Source: Anaerobaca lacustris
GTDB lineage: Bacteria > Planctomycetota > Phycisphaerae > Sedimentisphaerales > Anaerobacaceae
Length of the DNA stretch: 64,000 bases
Direction of reading: 5' to 3'
Assembly (NCBI RefSeq): GCF_030012215.1
Contig: NZ_JASCXX010000010.1
Location: forward strand, 120,408 to 184,407
Below, in pieces: positions 43,179-52,100 of this stretch. Both the position numbers and the translations under genes were made by a program. Every line of letters starts with the position of its first letter. The stretch's first letter is position 1. The notes below the pieces were generated by a model. The model was not told the DNA's origin. It saw only the letters and a program-made list of their open reading frames with translations, and ran no database searches.

Positions 43179-44489
43179 TCAAACAGTATTCGCGGCGGCG
43201 TGGGCTTCGAAGCGGATCTCGCCTCCGACGAGGGTCTTCTCGACCTTGCCCTTGAGCTTCCAGCCATGATAGGGGCAGTTGCGGCTCTTGGAGACGAACT
43301 GGTTCACATCGACGACCCATTCGGCGTCGGGATCAATGATCGTCACGTCGCCCTGGCGGCCTCGGCCGAGCGTGCCCTTGTCGATGCCGATGATCCCGGC
43401 CGGGTTGACGGTCATCAGCCGGATCAGCCCCGGCCAGTCGAGGACCTTCGGCTCGATCAACGCCTTGACATACAGCCCCAACGCACACTCCAGGCTGGCG
43501 ATCCCGAACGGCGCCGCCAGGAACTCCAGTTCCTTCTCGCTTTGCAGGTGCGGAGCGTGGTCGGTCGCCAGGGCGTCGACCAGCCCCTCGGCGATCGCCT
43601 GCTTCAGCGCCTCGACGTCCTTGCGGCCGCGCAGCGGCGGATTGACCTTGTAGTTCGTGTCGTAGTCGGCGCACAGTTCCTCCGTCAGCAGCAGATGGTG
43701 CGGCGTCACCTCGCACGTCACCGGCAGCGCGTCCTTCTTCGCCTGGCGGATCAGCTCGACCGCCCCGGCCGTCGAGATGTGCTGGGCGTGGTAGCGGACG
43801 CCCGTCTTGCGGATCAACTGGATGTCGCGCCACAGCATACCCTCCTCGGCCAGCGCGTCCATGCCGGGCAGGCCCAGGATCGTCGAGTAGTAGCCCGCGT
43901 TCATGACCCCCTGGCCCACGATCCGGTCGTCCTGGCAGTGCTGGGCCACCACGCGGTCGAACATCTTGGCGTATTTCAAAGCCCGCAGCATCACCGCCAC
44001 ATCCTGCACGCCGTGCCCGTCGTCGGTGAACCCCCGCGCGCCGGCCTCGGCCATCAAGCCCATCTCCGCCAGCTCGACGCCTTCGCGTTTCTTGGTGATC
44101 GCGCCCATCACATAGACGTGGGTCTTCCGCGCCTGGCGGCCCTTGCGATGGACGTATTCGATATCGGTCTCGTTCTCGATGGTGGGATTGGTGTTGGGCA
44201 TGCAGACCACCGAGGTGAACCCGGCGGCCACGGCGGCGGCCGAGCCGCTGGCGATCGTCTCCTCTTCCTCGTCGCCCGGCTCGCGGAAATGCACGTGAAT
44301 GTCGATCAGCCCGGGCGTAACGAGCTTGCCCGTCGCATCGATGACCCGCTCGGCCGACCTGGCGACGGCGCCGTTGACTCGGCCGACCTCCGCGATCTTG
44401 CCGTCGAGAACGAGCACGTCGCAGACAGCGTCGAGATTGTGGGCCGGGTCGATCACCCGCCCGTTCCGGATCAGCACCTGCTCAGCCAT
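43179..44489 (-). CDS. pyrC: dihydroorotase (type I)
   Basis: The 436-aa amidohydrolase closes carbamoyl-aspartate to dihydroorotate in pyrimidine synthesis. Metal-binding 'IDIHVHFREPGDE' and 'MPNTNPTIEN', then 'TDDGHG', 'AQHCQD', 'YHAQHISTAG' and the catalytic 'ALATDHAPHLQSEK' are all present, as in multifunctional-type class I dihydroorotases. Length and order match the active enzyme rather than an inactive PyrC' subunit. The ATG at 44489 has AGG upstream. No pyrB or pyrR lies adjacent; the CPBP gene follows. Confidence 0.95.
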   Translation of the reverse strand: MAEQVLIRNGRVIDPAHNLDAVCDVLVLDGKIAEVGRVNGAVARSAERVIDATGKLVTPGLIDIHVHFREPGDEEEETIASGSAAAVAAGFTSVVCMPNTNPTIENETDIEYVHRKGRQARKTHVYVMGAITKKREGVELAEMGLMAEAGARGFTDDGHGVQDVAVMLRALKYAKMFDRVVAQHCQDDRIVGQGVMNAGYYSTILGLPGMDALAEEGMLWRDIQLIRKTGVRYHAQHISTAGAVELIRQAKKDALPVTCEVTPHHLLLTEELCADYDTNYKVNPPLRGRKDVEALKQAIAEGLVDALATDHAPHLQSEKELEFLAAPFGIASLECALGLYVKALIEPKVLDWPGLIRLMTVNPAGIIGIDKGTLGRGRQGDVTIIDPDAEWVVDVNQFVSKSRNCPYHGWKLKGKVEKTLVGGEIRFEAHAAANTV

Positions 44490-44563
44490 AGCGCACCTGT
44501 AGTCCTACGAAACCATGCCAGTGCCCATAGTAGTATCAGAAGCACGGGCGGATGAAAAGAGGT

Positions 44564-44592
44564 TTTTGGCCGGTTCGCCCCGCCGGTCAAAA
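44564..44592. other. hairpin in the divergent pyrC / TPR-gene promoter region
   Basis: A 10-bp near-perfect inverted repeat (TTTTGGCCGG ... CCGGTCAAAA) is separated by 9 nt. It lies immediately upstream of the TTGCCA/TATAAT promoter of the plus-strand gene and 75 bp before the pyrC start. The flanking T and A runs make it a possible bidirectional terminator or a protein-binding site. Confidence 0.4.
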
Positions 44593-44597
44593 AGCTA

Positions 44598-44625
44598 TTG
44601 CCAAGCGGTCGGCCGGTCGTATAAT
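44598..44625 (+). promoter_or_regulatory. sigma70-like promoter for the TPR/alpha-CTD gene
   Basis: TTGCCA (44598-44603) and a perfect TATAAT (44620-44625) are spaced by 16 bp, and the start codon follows 71 bp further on. It is one of the clearest housekeeping promoters in the window. Confidence 0.7.
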
Positions 44626-44696
44626 GTCGGTTTGTCCGATTCACAGGGGTTTGCATTCGACCGATATGGAACAGGTCCTTTTGGGAGACGATATCC

Positions 44697-46007
44697 ATGG
44701 AGCAGATTGCCGAACGGGAGATTGACCTTTTTGCCGAGCCATTGCCGTCGATGGCCGCGCTGCAGGTCCTGTCGCGCCTCGTCCACTCCAGCGAGTCCAG
44801 CCGTATCCGGTTCGCTGAGACGGTGGAGGCACAGGCCGCCAAGACCTCGGCTGAGGCCAACCTGGCCGTGGGGATCGGCCTGTTCATCCTCGGAAGGCAC
44901 GAACAAGCCGTGGAGAGGCTCCAGAAGGCCAAGGACGGCCTCCACAAGTTCACGTATCTGGCCTACGCGCTTCGCAGACGCAAACGGTACGCCGAAGCGA
45001 TCGACTGCCTGCAACGCGCCCTCGATTTCGGCGCCGAGCCGCTGAACGTCAATCTCGAAAAGGCGGCAACCTATCGCGAGGGCCGCGACCCGGATTCAGC
45101 CGCCAAGGAACTGGACGCCTGCAAGAACTTCGAAAACGTCAGCGCCGAGTACCATTATCAACGGGGACGCCTCCAGGAAGCCCAAGGCGAGTACGACAAG
45201 GCCGTGCAGAACTACAAGACGGTCCTGGAGCTGGCCCCGGAGCATCACCGCGCGCTGTTTCACCTGGCCTATCGACACGATCTGTCCGGGTATGAATCGG
45301 CGGCCATCGACTACTACAAGCAGGCCATCGCCTGCGCCCCGGCCTATGTCAGCGCCCTGCTGAATCTGGCCGTCCTCTACGAAGATCGCGGCCAGTTCGA
45401 CAAGGCCGGCCTGTGCCTGGAAACGGTGCTCGAATGCCACCCCAATCACCCGCGCGCCCGCCTGTTCAAGAGGGACGTCGACAGCTCCAAGACGATGTAC
45501 TACGACGAGGAGCGAGAGAAGAAGAGGAGCCGCAAGAATCAGATCCTCGAGACGCCCATCTCCGATTTCGAACTGTCGGTGCGCAGCAGGAACTGCCTGA
45601 GGAAGATGAACATCCGCACGCTGGGCGACCTGCTGAACATCACCGAGGCCGAACTGCTGTCGTACAAGAACTTCGGTGAAACCTCCCTGCGCGAGATCAA
45701 GGCGATCCTGGACACCAAGGGGCTCCGACTGGGCATGGCGTTGGAGGACAAAGGTCTGCCGGCCGGCGAACTTACAGACACAAGCAGTCCGGAAGAGCAG
45801 GGGCTCCTGAACAAGCTGGTGGACGATCTCCAACTGTCAGTCCGAGCCCGCAAGTGCCTGCAGAAGCTCAACCTCCACACCGTCGGCGAACTGACGCGGA
45901 CGACCGAGGCCGAGCTTCTCGGCTGCAAGAACTTCGGCGTCACGAGCCTGAACGAGATCAAGAAGGCCCTCTCGGGTCTCGGCTTGTCCCTGCGAAACCT
46001 CGATTAG
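44697..46007 (+). CDS. TPR protein with two C-terminal RNA polymerase alpha-CTD-like domains
   Basis: The 436-aa cytosolic protein begins with helices, then TPR-like repeats from about 52 to 255 (for example 'YHYQRGRLQEAQGEYDKAVQNYKTVLELAPEH'). A charged linker (EEREKKRSRKNQ) leads to two tandem modules. Residues 286-350 contain 'ISDFELSVRSRNCLRKMNIRTLGDLLNITEAELLSYKNFGETSL', and 368-434 contain 'LQLSVRARKCLQKLNLHTVGELTRTTEAELLGCKNFGVTSLNEI'. Both match the RpoA C-terminal helix-hairpin-helix domain that contacts UP elements and activators. No catalytic site is seen. It could be a transcription scaffold; its role is inferred. Confidence 0.85.
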   Translation: MEQIAEREIDLFAEPLPSMAALQVLSRLVHSSESSRIRFAETVEAQAAKTSAEANLAVGIGLFILGRHEQAVERLQKAKDGLHKFTYLAYALRRRKRYAEAIDCLQRALDFGAEPLNVNLEKAATYREGRDPDSAAKELDACKNFENVSAEYHYQRGRLQEAQGEYDKAVQNYKTVLELAPEHHRALFHLAYRHDLSGYESAAIDYYKQAIACAPAYVSALLNLAVLYEDRGQFDKAGLCLETVLECHPNHPRARLFKRDVDSSKTMYYDEEREKKRSRKNQILETPISDFELSVRSRNCLRKMNIRTLGDLLNITEAELLSYKNFGETSLREIKAILDTKGLRLGMALEDKGLPAGELTDTSSPEEQGLLNKLVDDLQLSVRARKCLQKLNLHTVGELTRTTEAELLGCKNFGVTSLNEIKKALSGLGLSLRNLD

Positions 46008-46025
46008 TCAACCCGCTCGTGCTGG

Positions 46026-47357
46026 ATGTCCGTGCTGCCATGTAACAAGCCATTCTCGAATCCGGCCTCCCGGCGGGCGTCCAGAGGGCCGGCCCGTGGC
46101 AGGCGCCTTGCGGCCAGGGCGGCCGCGATGGGTCTGATCGCGCTGACCGCGCTGCTGCCCGGTTGCGGCCGGCGGGAAATCGTTCGGCCGACGCCTCAGA
46201 TGGACGCGGACTCGCGGTTCTGGGTGCGCGTCCTGCTGCTGCCCAACGCCACCGAGTGCACCGTGGCGGCGCCGGCGCCGATATACGCCGGCGCCCACAA
46301 CGTGACGGCGGCCCTGCCGGCCGGCGGCGCGACGGGCGCGGCGCTCGACAGTCCCATCCGCGTGACGCTCTCCGACGGACGGATCCACCTGGGCGCGACA
46401 CCGCACGCGACGGACGAAGTGACGATCAGCACCGAGCAGCCCCACATCTTCTCGCTGAACGGCCAAAGCTATCGCGGCAGGCTCAAACTCGTTCGCAACA
46501 AGGACGGACGGACGTTCAACGCCGTCAACGTCGTCCCGCTGGAACCCTATCTGGCGGGCGTTGTCGGCGCCGAGATGCCCGCCTATTGGGAACCCCAGGC
46601 GCTGCGGGCCCAGGCCATCGCCGCCAGGACCTATTGCCTCTACACCAAGAATCGCTTCGGCGTCAATCGTAGCTGGGACGTCAGCAGCACGCAGGCCAAC
46701 CAGGTGTATCGCGGGCTCAGCGCCGAGACCGCGCAGATCTGGAACGCCGTGACCGCCACCTACGGCAGGGTACTGGTGTCCGGACGCGGGCAAAGCCCCG
46801 AGACGGGTCTGTTCCCGACCTACTACAGTTCCATCTGCGGCGGACACACAGAGAATTGCGAGCGTGTCTTCGGCGAGGCCTTCGAGCCGCTCAAGGCCGT
46901 GCCCTGCCCCTACTGCAAAGACGTTGCGAGGATGGGCATGTTCTTCTGGCCGATGGCCCAATTCGACCGGGCCACGGTGACGGCGCGTCTGGTCCAGCGC
47001 TATCCTTCGTTGGAGAAGCTCGGGGAGATCACCGGCATCGTCGCGATCGAGAAGAGCGACCACGATCAGTTCGCGCGGCTGACCCGAATCCGCCTGACCG
47101 GATCGACGGGCAAGACCGACTCGCTGCGTGCCGAAGACCTTCGGCTGACCCTGGACCCGAGCGGGCGCAAAATCCAGAGCACCATCTGCCACATCGTGCC
47201 CTGGGGCGACGGCTGGGCCTTCCTTTCCGGACGCGGCTGGGGCCACGGGGTCGGCATGTGCCAGTGCGGGGCCGAGGGCATGGCCCGGCTCGGCAAGAGC
47301 GCCGAGGAGATTCTCCAGCACTATTACCCGGGCTCGGCGATCGTGAGCCTGTACTGA
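46026..47357 (+). CDS. SpoIID/LytB-domain lipoprotein
   Basis: This 443-aa protein is exported, with an N-terminal basic region, then 'GLIALTALLPGC', a lipobox. Its core is the SpoIID domain: 'VNVVPLEPYLAGVVGAEMPAYWEPQALRAQAIAARTY' and the C-terminal 'GRGWGHGVGMCQCGAEGMA'. SpoIID is a lytic transglycosylase acting on denuded glycan in Bacillus sporulation; outside spore formers such proteins are amidase enhancers or wall enzymes. The start is unsure between 46026 and an ATG at 46128 that begins the hydrophobic stretch. Extra cysteines (ICGGHTENCE, CPYCKD) may form disulfides or bind metal. Confidence 0.88.
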   Translation: MSVLPCNKPFSNPASRRASRGPARGRRLAARAAAMGLIALTALLPGCGRREIVRPTPQMDADSRFWVRVLLLPNATECTVAAPAPIYAGAHNVTAALPAGGATGAALDSPIRVTLSDGRIHLGATPHATDEVTISTEQPHIFSLNGQSYRGRLKLVRNKDGRTFNAVNVVPLEPYLAGVVGAEMPAYWEPQALRAQAIAARTYCLYTKNRFGVNRSWDVSSTQANQVYRGLSAETAQIWNAVTATYGRVLVSGRGQSPETGLFPTYYSSICGGHTENCERVFGEAFEPLKAVPCPYCKDVARMGMFFWPMAQFDRATVTARLVQRYPSLEKLGEITGIVAIEKSDHDQFARLTRIRLTGSTGKTDSLRAEDLRLTLDPSGRKIQSTICHIVPWGDGWAFLSGRGWGHGVGMCQCGAEGMARLGKSAEEILQHYYPGSAIVSLY

Positions 47358-47373
47358 AGAACCGAGACGCGCA

Positions 47374-47400
47374 GGTCCTGTGGGACCGACAGGCCCCATT
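47374..47400. repeat. 9-bp tandem repeat, related to 61-98
   Basis: Three 9-bp units (GGTCCTGTG, GGACCGACA, GGCCCCATT) stand in the 65-bp gap between the SpoIID-like gene and tgt. They share the GGNCCN core and spacing with the array at 61-98. They overlap no gene and precede the tgt start by 22 bp. Confidence 0.45.
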
Positions 47401-47422
47401 GACGGAGATCGACAAACCTCTG

Positions 47423-48535
47423 ATGTCACATTTTGAAGTCATCGCTTCCGACCCTCACTGCGGCGCCCGTCGCGGCGTGCTCACCACGGCCCACGGGCCC
47501 GTCCAGACGCCCGCCTTCATGCCCGTCGGCACCGCCGGGACCGTCAAGGGCCTCACGCCGGACCAGATCGAAGCCACGGGCGCCGGGATCGTCCTGGCCA
47601 ACACCTACCACCTCATGCTCCGCCCCGGAGCCGAGGTCGTCGAGAGGGTCGGCGGACTGCATCGCTTCATGGCGTGGGACCGCCCGATCCTGACCGACAG
47701 CGGAGGCTATCAGGTCTTCTCTCTCAGCGCCCTGACCCGGATCGACGACGAAGGCGTCGAGTTCGCCAGTCACGTCGACGGCGCGAAGGTCCACCTCAAC
47801 GCCGAGATCGCCACCAACATTCAGAACCGGCTCGGCGCCGACGTTATTATGTGCTTCGACGAATGCACTCCCTTCCCCGCCGAGCCCGAGCGCCTGGAGA
47901 AGGCCGTGGCGCGCACCATCGCCTGGGCCCGCCGATGTCGGCAGGCCCACCGGCGCGACGGGCAGTTGCTCTTCGGCATCGTTCAGGGCGGGATCGATCT
48001 TGCGCTTCGTAGCCATTGCGCCGAAGAAATCGTTCGTATCGGTTTTGACGGATATGCGATCGGCGGCCTCAGCGTCGGAGAGGGCCACGAGCACATGGTC
48101 CGCACGGTCGAGCACACCGCCGCCCTGCTGCCGGCCGACCGGCCCCGGTACCTGATGGGGGTCGGAATGCCCGCCGACATCGTCGCCGCCGTGCGCGCCG
48201 GGGTGGACATGTTCGACTGCGTCCTGCCGACCCGAAACGGGCGCAACGCCTTCGCTTTCACCCGACAAGGTCCCCTGCGGCTGCGCAACAGCGTCCATAT
48301 CGACTCGACCGAGCCGATCGAGGACGGCTGCGACTGCTACGCCTGCCGGAATTTCACGCGGGGAGCGATCCGGCACTTCTTCAACTGCTCCGAGATGCTC
48401 GGGCCCATCCTCCTGACGGTGCACAATCTGAGGTTCTACCAGCGCCTGATGGCCGAGATCCGTCTTCAGATCGAGCAGGGCGGCTTCGACTGCTGGGCCG
48501 CCACCGCGCTGGCACGCGACGACAGCGTCCGATAA
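47423..48535 (+). CDS. tgt: tRNA-guanine transglycosylase
   Basis: The 370-aa enzyme exchanges guanine-34 for the queuosine precursor preQ1 in GUN-anticodon tRNAs, including the tRNA-Asp(GUC) encoded at 57841. 'TDSGGYQVFSLS' holds the general-base Asp, 'FDCVLPTRNGRNA' the nucleophilic Asp, and 'CDCYACRNFTRGAIRH' the zinc site. 'FGIVQGG' and 'GGLSVGE' bind base and tRNA. The ATG at 47423 (MSHFEV) is chosen from homologues; the open frame upstream belongs to the SpoIID gene in another frame. yajC-secDF follow, the classical tgt-yajC-secD-secF order. Confidence 0.96.
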   Translation: MSHFEVIASDPHCGARRGVLTTAHGPVQTPAFMPVGTAGTVKGLTPDQIEATGAGIVLANTYHLMLRPGAEVVERVGGLHRFMAWDRPILTDSGGYQVFSLSALTRIDDEGVEFASHVDGAKVHLNAEIATNIQNRLGADVIMCFDECTPFPAEPERLEKAVARTIAWARRCRQAHRRDGQLLFGIVQGGIDLALRSHCAEEIVRIGFDGYAIGGLSVGEGHEHMVRTVEHTAALLPADRPRYLMGVGMPADIVAAVRAGVDMFDCVLPTRNGRNAFAFTRQGPLRLRNSVHIDSTEPIEDGCDCYACRNFTRGAIRHFFNCSEMLGPILLTVHNLRFYQRLMAEIRLQIEQGGFDCWAATALARDDSVR

Positions 48536-48580
48536 GCGCCGTCGCTCCAAGGGTTTTCGACAAGCGAACGCCATTTGAAT

Positions 48581-48609
48581 TTGACAATTCTATCTCCGTT
48601 CTATACGCT
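48581..48609 (+). promoter_or_regulatory. sigma70-like promoter upstream of yajC
   Basis: A consensus TTGACA (48581-48586) is followed 17 bp later by TACGCT (48604-48609); a TATACG two bases earlier is an alternative -10. The yajC start lies 37 bp downstream. yajC-secDF can thus be expressed independently of tgt. Confidence 0.65.
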
Positions 48610-48646
48610 ATCGCGAATATACCCAAGGCGTTGAAAGGAAATGAGC

Positions 48647-49072
48647 ATGGCAAACGTGTGGATCATAGCGCAAGCAGGCAACGATCAGGCCCCGACTCGA
48701 ATCACCTCGGAGCCGGTGACCGGCGGCGAGGAGAGCACCGTGGTCGTTCCGGACCCCAACGGCGGCCCGCCAGCGACCGGCGCGGATCGCCCGGCGGCGT
48801 CCTGGATGCAATTCATGCCTCTGGTCCTCATTTTCGTGGTCATGTACCTGTTTCTGATGCGTGGACCGCGCAAACAGCAGCAGAAACACAAGCAGATGGT
48901 GCAGTCGCTGAACAAGAACGATCGGGTCCGGACCATCGGAGGGATCTTCGGGACCGTCGTGGAAGTCCGGGGCGACGAGGTCGTGCTGAAAATCGATGAA
49001 TCGAACAATACCAAGATCCGGGTCAGCACATCCGCAATCGGCAAGAATCTGTCACAGGAAGGCAAAGATTAA
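48647..49072 (+). CDS. yajC: YajC, Sec translocon accessory subunit
   Basis: The 141-aa protein has an unusual polar N-terminus of about 50 residues rich in Gly, Pro and Ser. One membrane helix follows (MQFMPLVLIFVVMYLFLM), then the YajC cytosolic part 'RGPRKQQQKHKQMVQSLNKNDRVRTIGGIFGTVVEV' and 'VVLKIDESNNTKIRVSTSAI'. YajC associates with SecDF. The ATG at 48647 sits 6 nt behind AAAGGAA; the ATG at 48641 is too close to it. secDF starts 62 bp downstream. Confidence 0.94.
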   Translation: MANVWIIAQAGNDQAPTRITSEPVTGGEESTVVVPDPNGGPPATGADRPAASWMQFMPLVLIFVVMYLFLMRGPRKQQQKHKQMVQSLNKNDRVRTIGGIFGTVVEVRGDEVVLKIDESNNTKIRVSTSAIGKNLSQEGKD

Positions 49073-49134
49073 GCTGCCCGCGCGGATGGCCGAAGAGAGA
49101 CTGACTCAGCAGAGAACCTGAACGGGAAAACGCT

Positions 49135-52100
49135 ATGAACAAGAATCTGGTGCCGAAGAGCATTCTGACTGTTGTCCTTGTGGCTGCGGCCTTGTGGACG
49201 TTGTATCCCCCCAACAAGACGCTTAAGCAGGGCATCGATCTGGCCGGTGGGACGAGTCTCATCTATGCCATCGACACCGAAGGGCTCAGTCCGGCCGAAG
49301 AGCAGGACCTCGCCCAGCGCATGATCCAGGTCCTCCGCCGGCGCATCGACCCGGCCAACATCCAGAACCTCGTCTGGCGGCCGCAGGGCAACACGCGGTT
49401 CGAGATCCAGATGCCTCTGGCCAGCCGGGCCGCCCAGCAGATGCGACAGGAATACGAGGTCGCGTTGAACGACCTTCTGGCCAAGAACATGAACCCGGCG
49501 AGCATCATCCGAGCCCTCCAGGACACCGACGCCGAGCGTGCCGAGGCATTCGCCCGCGTGGCCCAGGGCGACGCCAATCGCCGGGAAATCCTTGAGGAAC
49601 TGGCCTCGACCTACGACGCGCGCAAAGAGGCCCAGGACAAACGAGATGCGCTCTATCAGAAGCTCGACGCTCTCAAGGCCACACTGACCGACGCGGGGGT
49701 GGCGATGGACCGCGTCGAAGCGAATCGAGGTGACTGGACCCGGCTGGGTCCTGACCAACTGGCGACCGCGCTGAAGGACTTCGCTGCGTCCGAGGAGCAG
49801 ATCGCCTCGCTGACCGAGTACGTCACCGCGTACAGAGAGCTGGCGACCGTGTTGAATCAGCTCACGGCCGAGTCGGGCCTCAACGACAAGTTCGAGGCCG
49901 CCCGGCGCCGGCTGGATCAACTGAATCTGACGATGGATCAGATCACCTACACCCTGGAACTGCCGGAAAAGTCTCCCCTGCGCCTCGAACAGATCGAGCG
50001 ACTCAAGACCAACTTCCCGGACCGCGCCGCGGACATCGAAAACCTCGTCGCCGCCTACGATACTTACCGTCCCTTCCAAGGCCAGCTCGACGACCCCAGA
50101 GACCTTCAGCGCATGCTCAAGGGAGCCGGCATCCTCGAATGGCGCGTCCTGCCGACCGGGGGCCGACCCGAGTTGGGCGAGACGGAGATCGAACGCTATC
50201 GACAGGCCCTGATCGAGAAAGGCCCGCGGTACGCTTCCGACACCCAGTACGTCTGGTGCCCGATCGAAGACCCCGCCGAGTTCGGCGCCCCCGACGCCGT
50301 CTTCGCCCAGTTCGGCGACAAGACCTACGTTCTCGCCAGCAACCGGCCGAACGAGGCCATTCTGCGCACACCCGGCGGACGCGAATGGAAACTGGAAAGG
50401 GCCTATCCCTCGTCGGACAACATGGGCCGAAGGGCCATCGGTTTCCGTCTGGACGAGCGTGGCGGCATGTTGTTCTACACCGTCACGGCGGCGAACCCCG
50501 GGCGTCCGCTGGCCATCCTGCTCGACGGCGTCGCCATCTCGGCGCCGCTGATCAGCCAGGACCGTCCGATCGGCAGTGAAGGCATCATCATGGGCAGTTT
50601 CACGCCGACCGACATCACGAACATGGTCAACAAGCTCAACGCCGGCTCCCTGCCCGCCCGGCTGATCGAGCAGCCGATCTCCGAAAAGACCATCGGCCCG
50701 TCCATCGGCGCCGACAACCGCGACCGGAGCATTCGGGCCGGCATCATCGGATTGATGGTCGTCGTCGTCGTGATGGCCGTCTACTACCTCTTCGCCGGCG
50801 CCATCGCCGACGTGGCCCTGCTGTTGAACATCTTCTTCGTCCTGGCCATCATGGCCGGCTTGCGGGCGACGTTCACGCTGCCCGGCATCGCCGGCATCAT
50901 TCTGACGATCGGCATGAGCGTCGATGCGAACGTGCTGATCTTCGAGCGCATCCGCGAGGAGCAGGCCAAAGGCATGGGTCTGGCCTCCGCCATTCGAAAC
51001 GGATACGAGCGGGCCTTCCGCGCGATCTTCGATGCGAACCTGACGACGTTCATCACCGCCGCGATCCTGTACTACGTCGCCTCGGAAGAGATCAAGGGCT
51101 TCGCCATCGTGCTGATGCTCGGCATCGCGTCGAGTTTGTTCACCGCGTTGTTCGTCACCCGGCTGGTCTTCGACTTCCTCGTCTCCAAGCGTCTGATCAA
51201 AGACCGCCTGGCCATGCTGCGTCTGATCCACGAGCCGAACATCAACTGGATGGGCATGCGAAAGGTGTTCTTCGTTGTCTCCAGCGTCCTCATCGTCGGC
51301 GGCCTGCTCGTGTTCTTCACCCGCGACAACGCCAAAAACAACAAATACGACATCGAATTCACCGGCGGCACGAGCGTTCAGATCAACCTGAAAGAGGGCG
51401 TCTCCCTGTCGCGTCAGGACGTGCAGGACCGCATCGTGGCGATCGCCATCGAACTCGGCAACCCCGCCCTGCGAGCGGTCAACGTCTACAGCATCGGCGA
51501 ATCGGGGCGGCAGTACGAGATCACCACGACCGCCACGAACAAGACCCGATCGGTGGTCCGCTTCGCCGACGGCCACGGGCAAACGCCCGAGACCATCACC
51601 GCGACCATTCGCAAGACGCAATCGGAACTCCACCGGGAGCTGGCCGGCCTGGCGGTGGCCGCCGACTCGAAGAATGCCAACACCTTCGTCGTGACCACCA
51701 GCCGGGTCAACCCGTCGATCATGCAGAACCTTCTGGAACAGGCGTTCCCGCAGGCTGCGATCGAGGCGCCTCAGATCGACGAGGTGGTCACCGGCGCGAT
51801 TCGCGAGGCCTTCGAAGGCCAGTTGGAGGTCCAGGAGAACCTCGATCCACAGATCGTTTCCGAGCAGAGAATCACCACCGAGATGGTCGACACGTATCCC
51901 GAGCTGGCCGGTTATCTCGGCGGGCTCAAGATCGAGTGTCGGATCGATCAAGCCGCCTCGCTCGACGACATCGACCGCCGGCTGAAGGACCTGCGATTCA
52001 AACCCGATACGCAGAGGCTGGCGTGGTACAACTACGACCTGTTCGGGTCGGGCATCCGGCCGGTCGACTCCGACGAGCCCCTGAACGCCTTCGTTTACGT

